From positions 40,988,737 through 41,052,736 of the forward strand of contig NC_069126.1 of assembly GCF_026914265.1 (NCBI RefSeq): 64,000 nt of DNA, written 5' to 3'. The DNA comes from Mya arenaria (taxonomy: Eukaryota; Mollusca; Bivalvia; Myida; Myidae). The notes under the pieces are model-generated. The model saw only the letters and a list, made by a program, of their open reading frames with translations. It searched no databases and was not told the origin of the DNA. Position 1 is the stretch's first letter. Each line of letters opens with the position of its first letter. Shown piece after piece: positions 13,501 to 24,800 of the stretch. The position numbers and the translations under genes are program-made.

Positions 13501-14449
13501 AAATTAAGTTTATTGTGTTCGCAGAAAAGGAAATATATGAATTGTTGATGTTCACATGATTAAATTGACATGATGAGTGAAAGAATGTGGTCGAGGACAT
13601 GGAACTTACAAACATTCGTTCTTTCCAATTCTTTGACACAGTTTATGAAACGCTTCTACGCCGAAGAAGAACTGCAGGTAGAGATCGAAGTGCACATGTG
13701 TACGATGATGTTCAGTCTAATGTAGCGACAACTGAGCTTCACAATCTAGTAAGAGTTCTGTAAAGTATAACCATCAAAAACAGTCTGTCTTCTTGACTAA
13801 GAACACTGTCTTTCCACCTCAGGGTTTCCGATTCAATTTCATATCGATGTTGCTATTCGGGTAATATTACATTTTTTTAAAAAAGGTTTAAATATTTAAC
13901 TTTCAATTGATTATGTATATCACACACATACACACAAATACATTTGACCTTGTACATGAATGACGTTTTACCATTGGTGTGGAGCTTTTACATGATCAGG
14001 ATGAGATACACTATATACACGCATGCGTGCGTGCGTGCGTGTGTGTGTGTGTGCCTTGTAATGATAAAATTATGTGACTCACAATTCATTCAAACAATAT
14101 TGTCACCAATACCTCTTTTCATTGATATTAATATAGAAAAACAAAACCTACTTGATCGTCTTTTTTTCTAAAAAACAACAACAAAACATAATAATAATAA
14201 AGATTTTATAAAGAAGTGTTTGTATCGTTTTATGTATAATTAAGTTATTAAATAAAGCTTTATTTACATTTGAAGGAAGGAGTGTCTGCACATGCAATCG
14301 AAAACAAAGACGCACAACCATTGGATAGAGAAGGAATTCAAGTCCGTTCAAACGAGAATGTCAGCCACTACGACTATGTGGATACCCCATCGGTCCACAG
14401 AAACCATCGGACAAAGGCACCGAATACAAATTATATCCATGCTCTATAA
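7495..14449 (+). CDS. IgSF receptor copy 1: six Ig-like domains, TM, YDxV tail
   Basis: Multi-exon type I membrane receptor assembled by conserved splice sites: 7495-7534, 8004-8321, 8605-8901, 9116-9421, 9536-9838, 10419-10736, 11828-12109, 12740-12886, 13642-13748 and 14276-14449. The exons sum to 2292 nt, an open frame of 763 residues plus stop. Order: signal peptide, Ig1 to Ig6 (one exon each, all phase 1-1), membrane exon, basic juxtamembrane exon with HVYDDV, and a last exon with SHYDYV and C-terminal NYIHAL. The cytoplasmic tyrosines suggest SH2-domain docking after phosphorylation. YDxV is the established type bound by Nck SH2 domains in nephrin, itself an IgSF protein; use of it here is inference. 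Orthology is not assigned. The frame is intact throughout, and this is the best-preserved copy. Exon choice rests on agreement of lengths with copies 2-4. Confidence 0.78.
8004..8321 (+). CDS. Copy 1 Ig1 exon
   Basis: 318 nt, phase 1-1, acceptor ctatttcag, donor AAAG|GTAAAT. Ig-like domain with YGTISVVGPAF at the A strand, VEWKY as the core Trp strand and DFYAGC as the F strand. The B-strand position (VTLKATPF) has no Cys; instead a Cys sits in PWGC just before the core Trp. All family copies share this. N-glycosylation sequons are visible (YNRS, NTT). Confidence 0.82.
8605..8901 (+). CDS. Copy 1 Ig2 exon
   Basis: 297 nt, phase 1-1, acceptor ataattag, donor CCAG|GTACCT. Ig V-like features: DVKLGYFPSD, a Trp in TRTWKK, then an E/F-strand signature ERDEGTYMLSC and a closing strand SVQLHIPG. 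The domain is absent from copies 3 and 4 and truncated in copy 5. Confidence 0.8.
9116..9421 (+). CDS. Copy 1 Ig3 exon
   Basis: 306 nt, phase 1-1, acceptor tttttttag, donor GTAG|GTAAGG. Begins PPSYPVIGPKSADF and carries LYCKTENGTEP and NVTCLVSN as the likely Cys pair, plus two further Cys (TECIY and ILCN). An exon of exactly 306 nt occurs in copies 2, 3 and 4. Confidence 0.83.
9536..9838 (+). CDS. Copy 1 Ig4 exon
   Basis: 303 nt, phase 1-1, acceptor aataccag, donor AAAT|GTAAGT. Begins KGSPPLLTVPEFLFGESS. The SICEVRNAVPAPAIEL segment resembles the B-C region of C2-type Ig domains, with WNGKDMCC as the F strand. The same 303-nt exon is found in copies 2 and 3. Confidence 0.83.
10419..10736 (+). 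CDS. Copy 1 Ig5 exon
   Basis: 318 nt, phase 1-1, acceptor ccatttcag, donor TCAG|GTACGT. Carries VSCQTNESNPPCTIEWS and GGTITCSTKC, the Cys-Trp-Cys pattern of C2-set Ig domains like those of nephrin and Kirre-type adhesion proteins. It is the most strongly conserved domain across copies 1 to 4. Confidence 0.84.
11828..12109 (+). CDS. Copy 1 Ig6 exon
   Basis: 282 nt, phase 1-1, acceptor acattgcag, donor AAGG|GTTTGT. Membrane-proximal Ig-like domain with VKCLVDDC, WTLRWED, EECLFTL and MTYICIAW. It follows a long intron (10737-11827) that shows no other exon. Confidence 0.8.
12740..12886 (+). CDS. Copy 1 transmembrane exon
   Basis: 147 nt, phase 1-1, acceptor taattgcag, donor ACAG|GTTCTT. Encodes a short stalk (TTNPALDVTQQW), a hydrophobic span (VIYAVSGTAVVIIPATLIG) and a Cys-Arg-Arg stop-transfer. 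No charged residue lies inside the span, so it has no obvious adaptor-pairing residue. Confidence 0.78.
13642..13748 (+). CDS. Copy 1 tail exon 1 (YETL, YDDV)
   Basis: 107 nt, phase 1 to 0, acceptor tgacacag, donor TCTA|GTAAGA. Encodes YETLLRRRRTAG, then HVYDDVQSN. A basic juxtamembrane cluster is followed by a YDxV motif. The exon is conserved at identical length in copies 2 and 5. Confidence 0.78.
14019..14054. repeat. (TGCG)n/(TG)n microsatellite
   Basis: A short run of gcgtgcgtgcg then tgtgtgtgtg lies in the intron between the two tail exons of copy 1. Confidence 0.9.
14276..14449 (+). CDS. Copy 1 last exon (SHYDYV, NYIHAL, stop)
   Basis: 174 nt, phase 0 start, acceptor acatttgaag, TAA at 14447-14449. 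Carries SHYDYVDTPS and ends NYIHAL. SHYDYV fits both the S-x-Y-x-x-V form of an ITIM and YDxV. The C-terminal NYIHA is conserved in copies 2 and 5. Confidence 0.78.
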   Translation, partial: EGVSAHAIENKDAQPLDREGIQVRSNENVSHYDYVDTPSVHRNHRTKAPNTNYIHAL

Positions 14450-15270
14450 TCGATTCAGTTACTGATGAAAAAAATCGTTTAGACGTATTTGTGTCATTTG
14501 CAATTCATATATCATTATTATATTGCTGGCCGTTTAAAGACCCCAACTTGAAAGTTTATTGTTGGTGAATGTATTGATTTGTTTTTACGTGTGTGTTTTA
14601 TTATACATGTCTAGTTTGATTGAATCGTAATTTGGAGGTGTCACTTCTGTTGACACGTCTGTATTAATTTAATGAGATTGCTGGTATCTTGTCGTTGAGT
14701 ATGCTTAAAGTTTAAATTTTGTTTAATTGCTTTAAAGTTTTTAAGATGCTGAAGGCTCTTAACATGCATAACGGTGTAAGGGTGAAATGTTTGGACAATT
14801 TTAATGTTGTAATCTTTTATCCGGTTTAACCATATTCCAAAGGTAACCCAGGTGTTCGCTGCTAATCGCTAAGTATTTATTTATAACGGTAAATTGGTAT
14901 TTGTAAACCACTGTAACTATAATATATGTGTTTGTTGTATTTTGTGCATATAGTTGTTTCTTTTTCAGACATTGATCCGATTACGTTAAGCCGTATAATA
15001 TTACATAAATGTTTGGCCGTTGTTTTTGTCCATGTTATTCACATTTGTATTATCATAATGTAAATGATAAGCTTAGTTACTTTATTCTTCCAACTACCAA
15101 CATGAAGCAAATCGATCACTTTGCATATAATAACAAACATATTATGAGTGTTTGTTTCCTTTTTGTTAAAATATTAACAAATGAATAAAATAACAAACAT
15201 GCTATGATTGGGTTTATTTTTGATATTCTTATGATAACAAACGAATGCAATATCAAACTTGTTGGTTTAA
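14450..15270 (+). other. 3' flank of receptor copy 1, shared with copies 2 and 5
   Basis: The sequence downstream of the stop is recognisably the same as 29991-31140 (copy 2), as 57100-58147 read in reverse (copy 5), and as about 43900-44690 read in reverse (orphan copy). Landmarks are 'cataaatgtttggc.gttg' and several 'aataacaaacatgctatgat' repeats of about 55 bp near 15130-15262. It probably includes the 3' UTR; no coding is seen. Confidence 0.6.
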
Positions 15271-15696
15271 ACTAGGGATGCAAACGAATGGCAAAATTGA
15301 CATTCGAATACTCGGTAATTCTTTCGATCAAATATTCAAATATTCGATTACAAAATGAATATTTAAGGAGTTGTTGTTAACTTTTATTAATCGCTTTAGT
15401 TATAGACGTTGTCTGTATTCCCTTCTTTTTCGTAGCCGTTACTCGCTAATTCAGCTAATCATAAATTAACGCTTTTCAACATGTTGATTAATGTTGACAC
15501 AATACAGAAGATAACAATAACAAGATATTTTTTATATTAATACGAGATGAATCGCGATCAGAACGTATCCGAAGATATTGAGTTTATCAGAAAAATATTC
15601 GCCGAAAAGCCGTTTTTTACGGAACGGAAAACTAGGTGTTAATATATTGCCGTGTTTTCTTAAAAAAACGGCGTAAAACAGTGAAAAAAGTGTAAT

Positions 15697-15826
15697 AGGA
15701 TGACCATCCTCCGAATATCTTATAACATGTTGCCCATTAATTGTTTAAATTGCGTGCCACTTTCCAGTATGCATCTCTATTCTACCTCACTACCCCAAGG
15801 GTAGAACGTTGTCGCTATCATTGTAA
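15697..15826 (-). pseudogene. Isolated Ig1 exon relic
   Basis: The plus strand reads 'catcctccgaatatcttata..' through 'ccccaagggtagaac..', matching the middle of the minus-strand Ig1 exon of copy 3 (38930-39060). Only about 130 bp survive, with mismatches, and no other receptor exon lies nearby. It is a debris fragment of a further family copy in minus orientation. Confidence 0.7.
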
Positions 15827-16409
15827 TCCTATTGATCAGTGTTTCAAACGGACCTTATTATAATACTATTAAATAAAAAACAGAATCCGACCTTCATTTG
15901 CTCGATTGTTACGACAGTGAATAGGCATGGAAACACGCAATCGAAAAGAGACCGTACCGATTTGACAAGATTCTTAAGTGTCGCAGACCGTTTAACGACA
16001 AAACAATAAAACTGAAGCATTGTAAATACGTTATACATTTTTGGCTTAGGTTCGTGTAAGATTGCGATTGCCAACATCAATCACTTCAATCAAATTGTGC
16101 ATGATAAGTGGGAAAGTGTGTTTCAAAGTCATTTTCATTCTATCAGTCGAGGTTATATCTCGTTTTGAGACATGGGGGGATCGAACCACAACTACAAGTC
16201 ATCACCACCACAAGAAAGACAGATACAGCTCACACTTAACTACAATACTAGCTATAATTATAATATTATTAGCTATAATACGAGGCTTTGTGTCCCCTCT
16301 GTTTCATTATAAATAATGGTCCGAGGGTCGCCATTGTATCAAAGTATGGATAATGGTATGTGTAAATACATAATATAATGAAATAATATATATCAGAAAT
16401 AAGTCTACT

Positions 16410-17525
16410 GCATTAATCAAACAAAATAAGAAAGCATTTTTCCACAATGCTGTTAAAGATAAATTGGACCCAATAAATATCTGGAATTGTTTGAAAGATT
16501 TAACACATTTAAATAACTGTGATAAAATAAACTTACCAACATAATTGGTTGTAGATAATAAAGTTATCAACGGGAAATTAAACATAACTAATAAGTTAAA
16601 TAATCATTTCATTAACAGTTCAAGTATTCTTGAAAAAATACCGCTTAGACATGAAAATTTTGATGCTCTAATCACTTGATGTAAAAATCGGATATAAACA
16701 AGTTTTAGTGGGAACTCTAAAAAAATATTAGCATTAGGTGCTCTGAATTGTTTCCCTTCGTCTGCAGATAGAGTTGGGATCTCTAATCATAGAAGTACTT
16801 GGGGTTTACCTTTACGTTTATTATTATTTGTTTTATTGGTAAGTTTCCTCAAGTTAATGCATACTTTGATAAGGTTAACCTTTTACGTTTTATCTTTTTA
16901 AAGAATTGTTGGGATAAGAGTGGGGTTTGTGCACATAACATGGTTTAACCCCCACCCCCACCCCCAGTAAATTTACGTTTAACTGACCGTTCCAAGGCGG
17001 TACCTAACAATTCTTGATAAACATACCTATTTTTTATGTATAGTATGTATGCACTGTGCTGTTTGTGGAGTTTTGTGCTGTTCTTCTATGTTTCTAGTTT
17101 GTGATTTTGTGTTCTATGTCTATGGCGTTGGTCCAGTGCCACTAAAACGGGTTTATGTTTAAACTTTTTGCTACTGAGCTTGTTTCTGTAGCTTTTTGCA
17201 TAAATATTTTTGAACAAAATTACTTCCGTAAATTTTAAAGTGAAATATATTATAGATAAACTTAATTTACATAAATCTACCGGTTTCGATGGAATCGGTC
17301 CAAAGATTACATAACAATGTTGGGATTTAATAACACCAACTTTTGCCTCCATCAAAAATAACAGTATCAGGAAAAGAATATTTCCTTATAAGTTAAAAAC
17401 TGCACGAGTGCTACCATTATATAAGACAGGTTCTTAAGAGGACCCAAACAATTAACGACCTTTTTCAGTATTACCTACAATATCTAAGATTTTTGAAAGA
17501 CACACAGCTCAGCAACTTGTGCCTG
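16410..17525 (+). mobile_element. Decayed LINE reverse transcriptase, interrupted
   Basis: 16410-16680 encodes a linker region (..NIWNCLKDLTHLNN.., then NKVINGKLNITNKLNNHF). From 17226 follows the start of a non-LTR reverse transcriptase: IIDKLNLHKSTGFDGIGPK, then FPYKLKTARVLPLYKTGS, then SVLPTISKIFERH, each typical of the RT family. In-frame stops and about 540 bp of unrelated DNA between the blocks (including a C-rich tract near 16948) show it is dead. The LINE clade is not assigned. Confidence 0.75.
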
Positions 17526-18186
17526 TAATACTAACAACTATGAGCTTAAGGTTTTATATTTTTAGTTATGGGTTAAGTGTGACACAAAAGTTGGGTGAAA
17601 AAAAGGGAAATTCTATAGTCTACCAGTGTATAAGGGGTATAAGCTGGAATTCATAAAACATCCTATTTAAGTCATTTCTGAACTTAAGTCGATTTCCTAA
17701 AATGTTCATATTACATAAAATTAATGAAAATAAAGTAGTTCAGGTATTATTCAGGTATTATATCATATGACAAGTGAAATACTTAACCTAAGAAAATGAA
17801 TTAAATTAGGAAATTACTTTAGATTTTTTATGAATACCAGACCAGTCCAGGAGCTTCTTGAAAGTATTTATTACAACCTTATGGTATTTATTATCAAAGA
17901 TGAGCAATTATGATATTTAAAATAAAGTTCACATAATGTTTACTCGACAATGAGCAAGAAGACAATGGTATAAATATACAAACTAAACTATATATAGAGA
18001 AATGATAGAAGTACAACAGGGTCCGTATTACAGAAGCCTCTGAAGTAAATTTTAAATATTTTCAATTAATTAGAAAAGAATGATATATTTCCAAAATCAT
18101 ATTAGAACTTCAAGATGTTTTAACTGCTTTAGTATAGAAACAATAGTAATATTCATCTATTTGTCTGAATTTAACCACAGATATCA
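17526..18186. other. Intergenic AT-rich DNA, nothing recognised
   Basis: No domain-bearing open frame, RNA gene or clear repeat was seen here. Confidence 0.5.
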
Positions 18187-18626
18187 TTTTTCTCCCACCT
18201 CAGATAAGTAGATCCAATAATTTAACCATACTAGATATTCTTATCTTGCCCACGGGCGAAGATAAAATGCCCGTATGGAACTCCTTTTACCACATTGTAA
18301 TTACCTCCCTTGTTGAAGACTGTCGTCAGTAGCATCAAGGAAATCTTGTCTTATGGTAATATTTAGAACGCTAATTAATTATTTCTCGCTTCAAATGTCA
18401 CCATAAAGCAGTTTTCAGGCATCATTCAAGAAATAATGCTTCATTTTCCTAAGAACTATTTAAAAAGACCGATTTGACTATTAACATTAACTGGATCACT
18501 GCGCGTGTATCCATGACAACCACGTGCTATCGCATATCCATACGCAATTATTTTCACTAAGTAAAAAAGAGTTCCAGCAAAACATACATTTTTACTTAAT
18601 CTTGTTTAACTGAGGTGGGAGAAAAA
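18187..18626. mobile_element. MITE-like element with 17-bp perfect terminal inverted repeats
   Basis: The left end tttttctcccacctcag (18187-18203) is the exact reverse complement of the right end (18610-18626), giving a 440-bp element with no coding capacity. This fits a non-autonomous DNA transposon. The target-site duplication is not clear. Confidence 0.65.
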
Positions 18627-18639
18627 GCATCTACCATAG

Positions 18640-18765
18640 CCGGTCGTATAAGATAGGTTCATCCTGACCCTCGCAAAGGGTGTTTTGCGGAAACTCGGTA
18701 ACCCTCGTTTCGCAAAACACCCTACGCTCGGGTCGGAATGAACCTATCTTACACTCTCGGCCAAG
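18640..18765. repeat. Long near-perfect palindrome (fold-back element)
   Basis: Left arm 'taagataggttcat..gaccc..gggtgttttgcg' and right arm 'cgcaaaacaccc..gggtc..atgaacctatctta' pair over about 50 bp each, with a short centre around 18690-18708. It lies immediately after the MITE-like element. Confidence 0.75.
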
Positions 18766-19700
18766 GAAGATACTTATAATGTTTAAAGTCACAATCAAAG
18801 TATCTTTTAGTAATTTAAACTTTTCGAAATTTATTTATATCTAAATGACTTAGAACTCTTAACCTGTTTTACATTTCTTGAATGTTTGATTAAAACATGC
18901 ATTTATCGTAATAACAAACATGCCATAAAACCGAAAATATAGTCTACAATTAGCGCGTACAACGTCACTAAGAACGTCACTTGCATATCACGTGAGTTTC
19001 TTAATGCAAAGAATACCATACTGTTTTATATACTAATAATTTTCATATTTTAACTAACAAGTAATTCGTTTAAATATTTTTTCAAACAAATTAATAATAC
19101 TTACACTGTTATTTTTATAAAATATTTTAATTGGAAGCTAAATTATAATAATTAAAGAAAAGGGACGTAATAAGTCAATGATACGGCCATGATCATTGCA
19201 TAGTTGGGTTACGTACAATTCCTACATTATACCATTTATACTCTTATATGTAATAATTTGTCATTGAATTTTTAAGTTTACCCATTTTTAAAAAAAAAAT
19301 CAAATTATTTTAAAAATGCAAAACATCATCCGAATCTTTTTTCTGAGGTTTGATGAATCGTATGGTTCGTAAACCCAGCTATAAAATACCCGAAGCCTAC
19401 GAGTTTGGTGACAAGTTATTAAATAGTCATTACATATGTCCAAAGGTTTGTAATAACGGTATAATACGGTTTTTTGTCATCTTGATGTTTCTGTTTTCTT
19501 TAATCAGTTTATATAATTGTTTGTTAATATAGTTTTTTTCAAACATATTTCATAGTTTTATTTCCATGCATACTTTTCATGTTTCAGACTCGTAATTAAG
19601 ATGGATTGAGAACTGGCTTACATATAAATATCAAACTCAAAATAAATATTAAATCATCATTTTAATGGAGTTTGAACATTATCTTGGATGGCGTCTTTAA
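18766..19700. other. Intergenic AT-rich DNA, nothing recognised
   Basis: A 60-codon frame at 19350-19532 has no domain, and no splice partner was found. Confidence 0.45.
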
Positions 19701-20900
19701 TTGGTATTATTTTAAGTTCTTACAGTGAATTCCATCAAGAATAAACTATTTGTGACGACTGTCTGTGGATGGTAACTTTTATAATTTATATGAAAGTAAG
19801 GAGGAACTTATTGTTGAATAACAACAATGAACAGACATGGTTTCCGGCGCTTCAGTTAAACAAATGTGTACCGAAAGAGCGAACAATACTTATCTTCCCC
19901 CATGAAAAATAGGGACTGTCTGTCTCTTTGTTTCTGAAATGTTAATTATCCATTGTAAAGAAATGTTCAACTAGTTAAACCAAACTACAAAACTAGTTAA
20001 ACCAAACTACAACAGTCATATTAATCAATATATATAATAAATTGTTGCGCGAGCAATGCTACCACAATGGATAATAAAGGGTGCTCAATTTGCCGTGCGC
20101 TTAACTGGTATGTAAGATACATGACAATTGTTCGTTTTTGTTTTAGATTTTAAATTTCAGTTAGTGTTATTACTGCAATAAATTATTTTACTGCTACTTC
20201 TACTGCTACTATGGCTTGTGCTGCTGGTCTAGTTGCTGGTACTACTTTTGCTGCTACTGCTACTACTACAACAATATTTTCTACTACAACAAACGAAATG
20301 TCAAAACACGAAAATGCTGTAGTTCACACTGTTTTATTAAATTCATCATTGACTCATTTCCTGCTAAAAACCATTAGCAATTTATCGTACATTCTCTTTT
20401 CAACAACTACAACAAAACAACATATCTGGTGTAAATTGCTATTACTGAGATGACTTTCTGTGTGAAAAGGATACATTTCTTTACTTCGTGAATTAAAAAG
20501 GATGATCAAGATTCCATAACTTATCATATCATTTTCTATTTGATCATTATTTATAAGCTATAAGCTTGATCACTTCATTGATACTCAATATATTTCATAT
20601 TTGGCAATTATAATAACAGCCACACTCTCTAATTTGACCAGTATAATATTTTATCTTGATTAAAGACAATCAAAGTTAGTACGGTAACGAATCTTTGAAA
20701 TATGATATGATGATATGCTCTTTGTACAGCAGGTATGGATCGACGAGATCTTATAGAATATTTAGTAAGGAGTATTGCATAAACAAAGTAGCACCCAAAT
20801 AATTTATTCTAAATTATTGTCAAAATAATCTTTACACTTCGGAAGGTTTAAGGATTAAAAGTATTAAAAAGATAGTTAACAATAGCGTATTATACCGGTA
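19700..20900 (+). repeat. Upstream block U of receptor copy 2
   Basis: This block recurs in reverse orientation upstream of copy 3 (about 39830-41600, partly doubled) and upstream of copy 4 (48380-48820). Landmarks are 'gtgctcaatttgccgtgcgc', a (tactgc)-type low-complexity stretch near 20190-20280 and 'aagcttgatcactt'. The Ala/Thr/Ser- or Leu-rich open frames here come from the low-complexity tract and are not credible proteins. The block may hold the promoter or a distal first exon of these copies; none could be identified. Confidence 0.6.
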
Positions 20901-21490
20901 AGATTATAACACTCATTTGAAGAGAATGGAATAGCATATCGACGTCTGATAAGTACCACAGTTTATCGCTAAGTCTTCCATAATTTGGTCCCCTGCTTGA
21001 AGAAAAGATATTGCAATCAAGTCAGTTAGAACATATTGTGTACAATCTTAACAGTGAAAAATGACCGACTCGCTTTTTCCGCCCCGATGATAACTCAATC
21101 ATTAGGATATTGAAAAACATTTTCTAATATAATGTAAAAAATAGACTAATGGAAATAATTAATTAGAATTCCATCGTTTTCAAATACTTAGTATAGGTGC
21201 TGTAGCGTTCCTACCCTGAGGGATTATAAATGTATGTCATAATTGAGTTCAATGTCATATCATCTAGATACTGGATGTAGCAACACCAGAATAAATAATA
21301 ATTATATTATAGTTTTTTTTTTCAGAAAAGCCCTTTTGATTGCATCTTTGGCATCAGTTGCATCTATTTCTGAACGCCTTCGTATATATCCATAAGAATA
21401 CTTGATTTCAGTTTTACGAGTCAAAAACATGTATCAAGAATGTGTACTCGCAATCATTTTGCACTTTTTGCGTTTACTACATTTTTTCAG

Positions 21491-21808
21491 CTGTGTGTGT
21501 GTATATCTGTGTAGCCAGGCACCACTACGGAACCATATCAGTGGTAGGGCCAGCATTTATGAACAGGGAGGTTACACTGAAAGCAACACCCTTCTACCCT
21601 TGGGGGTGCGTTGTAGAATGGAAATACATAATGGAACATGGCACTGAAATCCAAACAATGAATGGACCACATGTTATAAGGTATTCGGAGGATGGTTCAT
21701 TCTTTTTGAAATGGAAAGTTTCCAATGAATACAACATATCTAACTTCTACGCCGGATGTTCAACAAACTCAACAATAAGATCAAGTCTGATAACTTTAAA
21801 TGTGAAAG
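21491..21808 (+). CDS. Copy 2 Ig1 exon
   Basis: 318 nt, phase 1-1, acceptor attttttcag, donor AAAG|GTAAAT. Carries YGTISVVGPAFMNREVTL, PWGC, VEWKY and NFYAGC, the same noncanonical Cys layout as copy 1. Confidence 0.8.
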
Positions 21809-24800
21809 GTAAATATCGAAGTGCATTTCATTGTGTTAACCAAATTTGTATTGATACACACTTTATATAGGAATAAAGCGTATGAGTTGATCTTTGTTTC
21901 ATCTTTGTTTGAACGTTTGGTTTTATTCTTTAAAGCCCCCTGACATACATAAATGTGTATTCATTGTACTATTTGGCATTGTTCCTACCGTGTGTTTTCT
22001 TCTTAATAAATACAAAACAGGAGAAAAATATGTTGTTGCGATACTTACGCTTATTAACGTTAATTTTCAGAAATTGTTGGACTATGTGGAGCTCTCGTGA
22101 TTCTTAACCCGGTTGATCGGGGCGGGAACGTCAAACTTGGATATTTTCCGTCTGACCTTTCTATAGAGCACAAAACTTGCACAAGACGAACATGGATGAA
22201 AAACATGAAGGAGATAATACTGCGAAATGGTTCTTACGAAGAGGAAATGCATTCTGAATATTTGTACGTATTGACTATACTTAACTTTGACGACAGAGAT
22301 GAAGGAACTTATATTTTAATTTGTAATTCAGTTGACAACACGGATTCTGTGCAGCTTTACATCCCAGGTACTTAACTTGTACTTAATCGAGTATTCTGAC
22401 TTTTAAATAATGGTTTTGTTTTAATGTGTTAGTTTGGAATAAAAAGGAGTCGTAAAAGAACAAGAAGAATAAATCATATCGCTAGATAACAAATGCATGA
22501 GCAGCAATGTGCTAAACATTCAGTTTCATTTGTATCTTGAAAGTTTACATGGTTTTCCAAGTGATAACAATGATTTTTTTTCAGAGCTCCCGAGTTATCC
22601 AGTCATCGGTCCAAAATCTGATGACTTTAATACAACAGGATGCATATATGTTGATCTTGGATCCGACTTATATTGCAAAACTGAAAATGGAACAGAACCC
22701 GTAAAAGTTGTACTTTTACTTGGGCAGGATTCATTTGTTCTTTCTAAAAGTAAACGGAACAAAGACTTGTACCGTTTCAATAACGTTCACCAAAAAATGG
22801 AAGGATTGTCGAGACGGAATGTGACATGCCTAGTTTCAAATGCAGCCCTTGATACACCATACGAAGTGCATGGCAATCTTTGTAACGTGGGTAAGCAAGT
22901 AGAATATACATAATGTAAAGTTATGATTCATAATTTTGTGGAGTTTAATTTTATTGGATCGTGCATTATTTTCGATGTTGTTAAAACCATTTTTCAATAC
23001 CAGAGAAAGGTAGCTCTCCCGTGCTAACTGTTCCTGAATTCCTTTTTGGAGAAAGCTCTACATCAATATGTGAAGTGCGCAATGCTGTTCCAGCTCCGGC
23101 GATAGAACTATACATTGACAATGTCTTGCTAACAGATGTTCAACAAACCGATTCATTTAATGGATCTTCTTATACGTTTACCAGCACAACAACGATGGCA
23201 AAGACTAGCAAAATATGGAATGGAAAAGACATGTGCTGCACCAGGAAAAGCAAATACGATTTTGGTATTAAAACCGTGTCAGTATGCCAAAAGATTAGTA
23301 TAAAATGTAAGTTAATTGGATCGATTTCGATTTTGAATAAAGTGTTAAATTGTTAGAAATGTTTGCATTCGGTCGTTATTTCTTATGTTGATCATGCAAT
23401 CGATGCTACTGAAGAATGTGTGCAACTCCTAAAAAACATTCAAATATGGTTGGGTAAATCTCACCTACATTCGAATTGATAATAACTGTGTAATTATAAA
23501 ATGCACCTACCTTTAAATTGAAATATATCGAACTACTGTAAAGTAGATGACGATGGCACAATATCATACCTTTAATCTCGAATATTAATCACAATCTATC
23601 AGTTTAAAGTAAGAGAATTCCCTTTTAAAATGTAATGTTTAAAGTACGTAAATCAAATGATTTGTATAACACATATATGCCAAGGGTCGTTTTTTAAATG
23701 ACATAGAAAATGTACTTGGGTTTTAGACATCTGTTATAACAAAACATTAATGAACTGCATTTTCTCTTTTTCCATTTCAGATCCCTCTTCTGGCATTTCG
23801 ATGTCCGTAAACAAAACACATGAATACAACAAAAATAGTTCTGCCTGTTTTTTAGATGTATTTTGTCAAACGAATGAATCAAATCCACCTTGCACGATTG
23901 AATGGACAAGCGACAACGATAATTTAAGATATATGAAAAGCAGGAATTGGACTAATGAAGAACATGGGAGCTACCGTTCTGCTTCCAACGTGCTTTACAG
24001 GGTGACAAAAGACATTGGTGGGGGAACTATAACATGTTCAACAAGATGTGATCATTTCTCACCCCATCTAAATAAAAATGATACAGTATATGTTTCAGGT
24101 ACATATTCAACCTTATTTATTTGTTGACTTTTGTTCACACTACTAATCGAACCGTGACGTCTTTTCTCAATTAAGAGGGGTCCGTCTTCAGTATTGTACT
24201 AATGTATTATCATATGTTTTATTCAAGGTATTTTACCAACTACTAACAAAACTTACAACCAATATATCTTAAAATGTGTTATAAAGTAATATAAGCCACT
24301 TAAATTATCAATGTTTAAAGAAAGAAATCGTAAATTCAGAAATTGTTTTAACACACTATTCTACCAACTATCGTTTTAAATAACACTGGTAATCAATTTA
24401 TTGTTCAGATCTGACACTATTCATATGAATGATATTTATTAACTGGAAAAGAAGTTCAAATATACACATAAATATTTTCTCATGTTTTTATTTCAGTCCC
24501 AACTCAGTATATAATACATCAAAATACATGAATACAATATCAATGTTTATGTCTTTTTCTTTAAAGTTTCTTGTGAAACAAATGAATTTAATCCACCTTG
24601 CACAATTCGTGGGTTATGTAACAATGTTAATTTGAGATACGTTCAATGTATCAATTTGACGAATAGTGAAAGTCGGAGTAACCGTTCTGTTTTAAACGTG
24701 TTGTACAATGCGACTAAAGGCATGGCGGAGGACTATGATATGGTCATTTCCCCTTTTGCATTAGTAAAGTTGTCACAATATATATGTTCCTCGTAACCCG

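Noticed and set aside
13642..14449. Classical ITAM in the YDxV tail
   Set aside because: The tyrosine motifs are not spaced as YxxL/I-x6-8-YxxL/I. YETL and YDDV are too far apart, and NYIHA lacks the hydrophobic +3 residue.
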